Shown here piece after piece: positions 61,301 to 64,000 of a DNA stretch of 64,000 nucleotides. The stretch is from assembly GCA_016648135.1 (NCBI GenBank), contig JADDOH010000291.1, forward strand, positions 235,156 through 299,155, given 5' to 3'. Source of the stretch: Agrypnia vestita. Lineage: Eukaryota; Arthropoda; Insecta; Trichoptera; Phryganeidae. Position 1 is the stretch's first letter, and each line of letters opens with the position of its first letter. The notes beneath the pieces are model-generated. The model did no database searches, was not told the origin of the DNA, and saw only the letters and a list, made by a program, of their open reading frames with translations. A program made the position numbers and the translations under genes.

Positions 61301-62579
61301 AAATTAAAGAAAAAGTGTTAATTCAATTTGGAATGAATATGAATATATTACGCATTTTCTAATTATTAAGTTGACCCAAAAGTTTTGATGCTTTTTATGA
61401 AAATTTTTTTGTTTTTATTTTTATTTTTTCAAACAATACTACAATTTCCATCGGTTGTTATAACTGTCTTCTGTCTTTTTATGAGCATATTTATTCCAAT
61501 AAGGTACAATTACTTTGATGCAAAAAATGAGTCAAGGGATGTTTTTATTCCATATACTTTTTTGTCATTCAATAAATTTTATAGTGACAAATAAGTGATA
61601 GTCCGAAGGACCAAAATCAGAAGAATAAGTTGGATGCTTTATAATCTCCCAATTCAATTTCTTGAGCTTACGTTGGGTCACCAAGAATTTTTTTTGTAAA
61701 TTTTTGCACAAACTCGATATATTTGCATAACAAGAACAAAATGCTTGAATATATATTGACGGTCCCTGCGTAAACTAAGGTCCGAATTTTAAGGTTAAGG
61801 TACGCCTTAAAAGCATTATTTTCAGTGCAAAATAACACTTTTAAGGCGTACCTTAACCTTTAATCATCTAAATATTGACTCTGAATTAGGTCCTAAGACA
61901 TCAAAAATAAAAAATCTTGCTGCTTGCTGCTTGAAGTTTGGCTTGACATACAAAATACATAATATTTGATTTTTATACCAGTTTTTTTTTTGTAAAAAAA
62001 ATTAGAGACATTTTTTTATATTTTTTATTTTACGAAGAGTATTTTTTATGTATTGGTAGAAAAGAGTAAAAAATGCATTTTCGGCAGACATCCGAGATTA
62101 CACAGAGACCGTCAATATGATAAATAAGATTAAATATGAAATTTTTGAAAAAGCTAGTGCAATTGCAAATATACTTCAATCAGTATTCTGATTGTATCAA
62201 TATGCTGATTCCATTATTTGTGTAAAGGTGAGATAAGAATTTAATTTTTTTACACTTCAACAGGCCAAGAGGCCTAATTACTGAAGCGAAACACATCACA
62301 AAACACCCGAGCTTGAGTGAATCAGTGAATAGGATAATTGTGACCTCACCGGGAATCAAACCCGCAACCCTCAGTGTGAGAAGCCAGTGGCAAGTGCACT
62401 GGACTACGAGGGCCGCTATATAATTATTGTGACAGCTATTTTATAAACAAATTTCTTACTCAAACTCTAAATCTTGCATGGGATTGCATTTAATGTTTTT
62501 TTGAGGTGGACCAAGATCTGCGTCTGCTTTTCTTTTTATATGTTTTTCTCTCGCATCGATGTTCAACGATTTTTCAGAC
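34317..62579 (-). CDS. MTREX: MTR4 exosome RNA helicase, 15 exons (ends missing)
   Basis: Exons: 62579-62460, 60572-60330, 57926-57752, 51835-51724, 51052-50850, 50153-49940, 45374-45184, 44155-44054, 42317-42041, 41894-41722, 40858-40697, 39491-39253, 35626-35393, 35189-35024 and 34482-34317. They total 2777 bp (about 925 codons), all in phase with AG/GT borders. MTR4 is the 3'-5' helicase that feeds RNA to the nuclear exosome. Motifs in order: Walker [29 protein letters not shown] in [47 protein letters not shown] and [12 protein letters not shown]. Then the MTR4-specific [10 protein letters not shown], the arch (GRLVK ... YDWGIIMDV) and the C-terminal helical part ([23 protein letters not shown]). 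The start codon exon and the last ~50 codons were not found. SKI2 is excluded by the MTR4-type tail. Confidence 0.95.
35680..35920 (+). pseudogene. LINE ORF2 tail fragment
   Basis: Reading [12 protein letters not shown] and then [20 protein letters not shown], with stops, resembles the 'RGRPRxRWxDNI...W' C-terminus of insect non-LTR elements. It lies in the MTR4 intron next to exon 35626. Confidence 0.6.
36120..36640 (+). pseudogene. LINE ORF2 C-terminal fragment with TTAG tail
   Basis: The frame at 36251-36463 reads [20 protein letters not shown] ... [15 protein letters not shown], the familiar 'R..N..IR...[11 protein letters not shown]' end of non-LTR ORF2 proteins. Degraded sequence follows, ending in a GTTAGTTAGTTAG run near 36635. 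It is in an MTR4 intron, antisense. Confidence 0.75.
36740..37280 (-). pseudogene. LINE RT C-terminal fragment
   Basis: Minus-strand reading includes [40 protein letters not shown] and a trailing [11 protein letters not shown] segment with stops. 'LLYGxEAWTLT' is a signature just after the RT domain of many non-LTR elements. The strand is opposite to the neighbouring fragment, so they are separate insertions. Confidence 0.7.
37300..37990 (-). pseudogene. Degraded LINE segment (EN-RT linker region)
   Basis: Minus-strand text [38 protein letters not shown] and [17 protein letters not shown], with many stops, has the lysine-rich pattern of the stretch between endonuclease and RT in non-LTR elements. 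No catalytic motif is readable, so the family is uncertain. Confidence 0.45.
38300..39123 (-). mobile_element. TTAA-flanked, piggyBac-like element family, copy 2 (inverted)
   Basis: TTAA at 38300-38303 and 39120-39123. The 5' end reads (minus strand) TTAACCCCCCCTGGGCC, so CCC follows TTAA as in piggyBac termini; the other end gives TTAACTTGTTGTGGGCC. It keeps the two short frames of the family (38900-38709 and 38657-38439). It lies in the MTR4 intron between exons 39253 and 35626. Confidence 0.7.
39640..40102. repeat. Pogo/Tigger-like MITE, CAGTAAAACC family, 5'-eroded copy
   Basis: Carries ATAATTCGAAAACCCG, TTTTAGCCCCTTGCGCCG, GTCAATATCGG, TTAGCATAATAAATATTGCG and the closing TTCGAATGAACGAGG, all shared with 51869-52713. 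It lies in the MTR4 intron between exons 40697 and 39491. Confidence 0.7.
42436..43341. repeat. Mariner-like terminal repeats enclosing a non-coding insert
   Basis: The left end TTGGGCTGATGCAAAAGTTT and right end (inverse) TTGATGCAAAAGTTTTGAC are inverted, each next to TA. A similar terminus occurs at 61371 beside a mariner transposase remnant. Inside, at 42564, begins an unrelated sequence CAGGTGTGGCGAACCTAGGG like a hAT terminus. No transposase remains. Confidence 0.5.
42564..42870 (+). repeat. hAT-like terminal fragment
   Basis: Starts CAGGTGTGGCGAACCTAGGG followed by CATGCGTGCC, a layout typical of hAT family ends (CAG...GGCGAACCT...GCACGCGTGCC). The right end and an 8 bp duplication could not be located. 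Confidence 0.4.
43412..43600. repeat. MITE, 'TAACCAGTTA' family, copy 1
   Basis: The left arm (TTATTTGAGATTTGTATCC, then ATCAATGATTGGTAA) is inverted at the right (TTACCAATCATCAATAC, then GATACAAATTTCAAATAAC), ending near TGTAACCAGTTA. A related copy is at 45726-45973. Confidence 0.65.
44269..44997. mobile_element. Pogo/Tigger-like non-autonomous element, TA target
   Basis: The left end CAGTCGAACTCGGTTACAAC and right end GTTGTAACCGAGTTCGACTG are exact inverses over at least 20 bp, flanked by TA inside a TATATA run. Further inverted words (CCTTATAGCCGGGA, CCTTATATCCGGG) lie inward. CAGT(C/A)GAAC ends with TA sites are typical of pogo/Tigger elements. No transposase. It is in the MTR4 intron between exons 45184 and 44155. 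Confidence 0.8.
45726..45973. repeat. MITE, 'TAACCAGTTA' family, copy 2
   Basis: Opens TTTTAACCAGTTAATTATGG with TTATTTGAGATTT, and closes with the inverse (AAATCGCAAATAAC ... TAACCAGTTAAAATA). Inner text TTACCAATCATCGATAC matches copy 1 at 43531-43560. Confidence 0.65.
46194..46869 (-). mobile_element. PiggyBac-like deleted element with acidic ORF
   Basis: TTAA at 46194-46197 and 46866-46869. Inner ends CCCTTTTAGTACC and (inverse) ACCTTATAGTGCC are imperfect inverted repeats, with C residues next to TTAA as in piggyBac. On the minus strand an ATG at 46642 opens a short acidic frame. It is in the MTR4 intron between exons 49940 and 45374. Confidence 0.6.
46481..46642 (-). pseudogene. Short acidic ORF, piggyBac transposase N-terminus-like
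   Basis: 53 codons, [18 protein letters not shown] ... [13 protein letters not shown] ... [11 protein letters not shown], then stop. The Asp/Ser-rich composition resembles the disordered N-termini of piggyBac transposases. No catalytic domain follows. The assignment rests on composition and the TTAA ends only. Confidence 0.4.
46970..47110. repeat. Two-unit tandem repeat, about 85 bp
   Basis: CAAATATTTCTGGAATTTGA ... CGTACGAGGCGTGATAAT at about 46979 recurs as CAAATATTTCTGGATTTTGA ... CTCACGAGGCATGATAAT at about 47064. Function unknown; it is in an MTR4 intron. Confidence 0.6.
47140..47370. other. GC-rich island of unknown origin
   Basis: About 220 bp, clearly richer in G+C than the intron around it, with phrases such as GGCGGCAGGCTGCAGACC. 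A minus-strand frame (47361-47128) is open but shows no domain. It looks like a retroelement fragment by composition, but I cannot assign it. Confidence 0.35.
47930..48250 (+). promoter_or_regulatory. Promoter-like sequence, possibly LTR-derived
   Basis: A TATA box (GCTATATAAACGG) at about 48058 is followed about 30 bp on by an initiator-like TTCAGTACT, then a pyrimidine-rich leader. No open reading frame follows on the plus strand. It lies antisense in an MTR4 intron and is compatible with a solo LTR. Confidence 0.4.
48693..49598 (+). mobile_element. TTAA-flanked, piggyBac-like element family, copy 3
   Basis: TTAA at 48693-48696 and 49595-49598; ends TTAATGAGCGTGGGGCC and GGCCCTCAACAAGTTAA. 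It retains the family's two short frames at 48950-49135 and 49180-49455. It is in the MTR4 intron between exons 49940 and 45374, antisense. Confidence 0.7.
50700..50812. repeat. Pogo/Tigger-like MITE, CAGTAAAACC family, end fragment
   Basis: Only the 3' terminus: GCGAATTTTGCAAACGCATC then TTGAATTTCGAATTGACGAGG and TTCTACTGTA. It stops about 40 bp before MTR4 exon 51052-50850. Confidence 0.65.
51869..52713. repeat. Pogo/Tigger-like MITE, CAGTAAAACC family, longest copy
   Basis: The left end CAGTAAAACCCCGTTAATTC and the right end (inverse) CAGTAAAACCTCGTTAATTC flank about 845 bp, with TA beside each end. The interior is two partly duplicated halves, each with TTAGCCCCTTGCG, AGCATAATAAATAT and GATTTCTTGAAATATAC, so it looks like a tandem or nested insertion. 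It lies in the MTR4 intron after exon 51835. Confidence 0.8.
53019..53303. repeat. Pogo/Tigger-like MITE, CAGTAAAACC family, diverged copy
   Basis: Opens CAGCAGAATCCTGTTAATTAG and closes ATTAACGAGGTTCTATTGTA. It abuts the palindrome at 53291-53324 and the LINE target site. Confidence 0.6.
53291..53324. repeat. 34 bp perfect palindrome at LINE target site
   Basis: TCTATTGTAC, an alternating AT core, and GTACAATAGA form one perfect palindrome. Its right part overlaps the 13 bp duplicated target of the LINE. Confidence 0.8.
53416..56640 (-). CDS. LINE ORF2: endonuclease end, reverse transcriptase, RNase H
   Basis: One open frame of over 1050 codons without a stop. It starts inside the endonuclease ([37 protein letters not shown]), then the reverse transcriptase ([49 protein letters not shown], catalytic YADD in [12 protein letters not shown]), an RNase H domain ([49 protein letters not shown] and H..D all present) and a cysteine-rich end ([25 protein letters not shown]). 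RT and RNase H look functional. Loss of the endonuclease N-terminus means this copy cannot nick its own target. RNase H places it in the I/Jockey-like group. Confidence 0.92.
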   Translation of the reverse strand, partial: NLIILNDGSPTRFSPPSQRASAVDLSICSNSLAASTSWSILGDPHSSDHFPIILSFVSKSPKSPVKRVPKFNFKKANWNHFRELLESSTAPLPLHITSEEIQSTFSQLISIIQHAADKSIPKSNPNPKFPASPPWWDEECTQAVRRRKTAMSTYKKDMSMANYLVVKKTQAQTKKFLRKKKRKGWQQFCTSISPTTPISTVWTMIRKYRSSFIPSVKRSSNNLWLGVFADNLAPPHVPHISESPSLTHFSSPTSWLDAPFAIQELTYPLQNLKNSSPGLDKISYIMIQHFPTSTLNYYLFVINKIFETGQIPEEWKAQLVLPILKPNKDPDFGCSYRPIALSSCMLKVVEHMIKNRIDWYAEHNELLSSSQFGFRKKKSVFDNLSILTSDIRISLSLGKCTAAAFIDIRGAYDNVSPILLKYKLIKLGLPLKLVQLVFNILCERTILIDGPSHKLIRNLWKGLPQGSVLSPLLYSLFTADLEESIREICSILQYADDIAIYCSDKDIHVALKKLARALSGLNSWLISNGLEMAPSKSQAIVFSRKHRISQTCVTFDGFSIPLANEIKFLGIIFNRKLNWASQVNSMVSKCETKLNLLRATSGVWWGSHPLTLKLMYNAFIRNHIDYASFLLDPLPKYLGIKLDKIQSKCLRLIIGAMRSSPINALQVETLEPPLAIRRQYLADNFTIKCFRVPNHPILAISQSLLDLTKSSAYWKGKTPPLLTRSFSRLGSFIPRVQSNPVLPIYKFPFSNHIFSPKVISLGIDKFTPNPKRIFSEIINKEWYGWTQIFTDGSKLQATGCTGAAFYCPNDGIQGIFQLPKETSIFTAECLAIREALKSCKPKQSKKCLILSDSLSSLLKIKSSPFRHPDDQICMEIRSIIHDLSLDKFEIVLAWIPSHVGIPGNEMVDSLAKNAISQGDATFSTIPVSDLFNITRNDAALQWQSHWDLTKMSKGRHYAAIQPLIPSRTWFHRIRLSKRETSMVCRMRLGHCSIRLHLAKIHVLNSSICECGQEEEDLNHLFFNCILNVGTQSLLQDLADLNVPFPTNIQLLLTDCRRELLKVLLRFLESNCIEL
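56640..57549 (-). CDS. LINE ORF1: nucleic-acid-binding protein, broken near its end
   Basis: ATG at 57549. The N-terminus is Pro/Ser-rich and disordered ([15 protein letters not shown]), then a basic [17 protein letters not shown] stretch and an RRM-like region ([40 protein letters not shown]). CCHC zinc knuckles follow ([22 protein letters not shown]) in a frame shifted by a small indel near 56800. ORF1 proteins coat the LINE RNA. After the second knuckle the sequence jumps straight into ORF2. Confidence 0.85.
58231..58773. mobile_element. hAT-like non-autonomous element with 8 bp target duplication
   Basis: ATAATTAC flanks both sides (58223-58230 and 58774-58781). The ends TAGGGATGTTCCGACTA and (inverse) TAGAGATGTGCCGATTA are inverted, with several GACTAGTCGGC words just inside each end. 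Eight-base duplications and such ends mark hAT elements. About 543 bp, no transposase. It is in the MTR4 intron between exons 60330 and 57926. Confidence 0.85.
58782..60329. other. MTR4 intron, nothing recognised
   Basis: Two near-repeats of a GCAGATCTGCGGTTTGGCAC phrase lie at about 59205 and 59247. Two diverged, oppositely oriented copies of a CTGCACGCC phrase lie near 59630 and 59840 (CTTGTTCTCACTGCACGC). No coding exon. Confidence 0.4.
60580..61360. other. MTR4 intron, nothing recognised
   Basis: Repeated GAACATGTTAAC-like words at 60790-60880, otherwise AT-rich with no gene or element identified. Confidence 0.4.
61370..61750 (-). pseudogene. Mariner transposase C-terminal remnant
   Basis: Minus-strand reading gives [22 protein letters not shown], the 'HPPYSPDLAPSDYHLF' signature containing the third catalytic aspartate, then a degraded tail. 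It is followed by a mariner-type terminus (AAGTTGACCCAAAAGTTTTG) at about 61371. Frameshifted and 5'-truncated. Confidence 0.8.
61762..62116. repeat. MITE, 'GGTCCCTATGTAAA' family, copy 2, with internal hairpin
   Basis: Ends TTGACGGTCCCTGCGTAAAC and (inverse) TTGACGGTCTCTGTGTAATC. Interior shared with 8655-8899. It differs by an inserted near-perfect hairpin at 61787-61862 (arms AAGGTTAAGGTACGCCTTAA and inverse). Confidence 0.75.
62240..62415 (-). repeat. tRNA-derived SINE, family B
   Basis: On the minus strand the head reads GCGGCCCTCGTAGTCCAGTG (box A region) ... GCGGGTTTGATTCCCG (box B), followed by a body (CACAATTATCCTATTCACTG ... GCCTCTTGGCC) and an A tract. It is about 45 bp from MTR4 exon 62579-62460 on its 3' side. 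Confidence 0.75.
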
Positions 62580-63350
62580 CTAAAAGAATATATTCAACAA
62601 CTTTAATGATATGTGATTATAATAATAGCAATTTATTTTCAAATATCCTTTTGGTTCCAGTAACTGTTATAATAATAACATGGATAGTTTAGCCTTACAC
62701 TAGAATTTAAAAAATGTTTGTGAATTTGTGTATTTGAATTGTTTATTAATGAAAAAGTAAATTTTTAGTCATTTTTTAAATAGTTTTATAAGTTTCTGAT
62801 GCACCGTTCTATACTCCATAACAATACTCGTCCACTGGAACTTAGTCTTCTGGTAATTTCTGGTTGGTTCTACAACTCCAGTGTTGACCAGTCCAAAGAC
62901 TTACTTCAGAGTTTGGCATCTACCATTCAAGTTGTCTGGGATGCAGAACTCTTTCAGGTGCAGAGGCGATTTGAAAATAACCTGTGTTCTGTAATAGTTC
63001 TTTGAGTATCGTGATAGTTCGTCTAATCTTTCTTTAGCTAACCATAGTAGTATATATTTTATGCGTAATCACAGCAGTGAATAATACTTATTACAATAGG
63101 TATCAAAGGTGGAGTAAAAAGTGGATATTTCATGGTTAAATCTTATTATTAATACCAGAAGAAGACTGGACATTCATTTACACAAGATAGAAACTGTTTA
63201 TATGCTATGTTTATATAGAAATAAAACACTTGCTTTTAATTATACTTGTATAATGTAATGCACTTGAGATGTGTTTCACCTTATGAGGGCAGTTTATATA
63301 CATGAAGAAAAAGGAAACATAAATTAATAACAATAAATAATTAATTGACA
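62580..63350. other. 5' side of MTR4; start exon not found
   Basis: The MTR4 exon at 62579 starts one base before a full codon, so an upstream exon with a two-base overhang must exist. No fitting ATG exon is evident on the minus strand. A 68-codon plus-strand frame (62799-63005) is open but unrecognised. Confidence 0.4.
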
Positions 63351-63359
63351 AATAACATT

Positions 63360-64000
63360 CAATTCAATTCAATTTATTTCATGATAATATGTACATGACA
63401 AACAAAATGTTTAAGGCATACATATTAGAAGTATATATCAAAAATGAAAATATTTAATAAATTAAAAATAACATAAATCTGGTCAAAGGTGTAGGAGAAT
63501 CCCGCTTCGGAAAACCCCCTCAGACACATGGAATATATCAATACCCAAAGCGATTTTGTTCAGCATAGCTGTGGCTCTTTCAACAGGCATAACCATCGGC
63601 AGGTTGGTCCTGTATATTGGAATGTGAAACAATCTATGCTGACGATGTCTAGTGTAATTATCAGGAACATACAAACCAATGCTCTGCATAATTTGAGGAT
63701 TATCGATCATACCGCTACTACGTAACATAATATACATAACATAATATACTATGTAATGGGAAGGACCACAGATGTCTCTAGCATAGTCCCTTCATATATT
63801 TGATAGAATACAGATTTAGAACACATAGGTATGTACAACTTTAAATAAAATTTGATGTGTGGATGTTCTTACAGTGGAATTGGTGAATGTTGCACTGTGT
63901 AAAGTAATCACTTCATACAGGTCATAAGCCTTGAGCCACCCTATAGTCTTCCACACATGTTTCCCGTATAAGTAGCTTCGCCTCTGTGAGACTTCTATAA
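63360..64000 (-). pseudogene. LINE ORF2 end and 3' UTR fragment at window edge
   Basis: Minus-strand reading YEVITLHSATFTNSTVRTST ... SIGLYVPDNYTRHRQHRLFH IPIYRTN, with stops, resembles the region after the RT domain in non-LTR elements (Y.R.R....F..P..RTN). An AT-rich tail, 63360-63420, looks like a 3' UTR. The rest lies outside the window. Confidence 0.55.

Noticed and set aside
34500..62400. UPF2 N-terminal exons nested inside MTR4 introns
   Set aside because: I read the minus-strand frames in these introns and saw no MIF4G-1-like segment; every conserved exon there belongs to MTR4.
1..64000. CRISPR array, operon or phage-like gene cluster
   Set aside because: Spliced genes, SINEs and long introns show eukaryotic nuclear DNA; no regular spacer-repeat pattern exists.

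Overview
This is AT-rich eukaryotic nuclear DNA, most likely from an insect. The conserved genes are split into short exons with GT/AG introns. The rest is packed with insect-type repeats: non-LTR retrotransposons, a DIRS-type element, Tc1/mariner, pogo-like, hAT-like and piggyBac-like elements, foldback MITEs and tRNA-derived SINEs. No bacterial operon, CRISPR array or rRNA was seen. Species cannot be fixed from the sequence.

Three host genes are supported, all on the minus strand. (1) At 2.2-4.7 kb lie the first four coding exons of a WD40-repeat protein resembling CFAP43/CFAP44. (2) At 17.2-27.3 kb lie the last seven exons of UPF2, the nonsense-mediated decay scaffold; the acidic linker, second and third MIF4G domains and C-terminal UPF1-binding region are present, the N-terminal part is not. 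(3) At 34.3-62.6 kb lie fifteen exons of the nuclear-exosome RNA helicase MTR4 (MTREX/SKIV2L2), with all helicase motifs; the extreme N-terminus and the last roughly 50 codons were not found. I built the exon chains by hand from splice sites and reading phase; every junction keeps frame.

Region by region: 1-2.2 kb nothing recognised; 2.2-4.7 kb WD40 gene; 4.8-17 kb repeats (foldback MITE, LINE remnant, probable LTR, several MITEs, a 1.46 kb TIR transposon with a transposase N-terminus); 17.2-27.3 kb UPF2, whose 6 kb last intron holds a piggyBac-like element; 27.3-34.3 kb a retroelement graveyard with a rearranged DIRS-type element, exactly where the end of MTR4 and the start of UPF2 should lie; 34.3-62.6 kb MTR4, whose introns carry a 4.4 kb internally deleted LINE with intact target-site duplication, two more piggyBac-like copies, an acidic-ORF piggyBac-like element, pogo-like and hAT-like elements and mariner remnants; 62.6-64 kb a LINE fragment at the edge.

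MTR4 and UPF2 both act in RNA quality control (nuclear exosome targeting and cytoplasmic nonsense-mediated decay), but nothing here shows co-regulation. The most notable observation is the damaged MTR4/UPF2 junction. The best-defined elements are the DIRS-type element with its internal complementary region, the LINE with its duplication, and the Tc1-like element encoding only a DNA-binding half. I did not find a convincing new multi-gene system.
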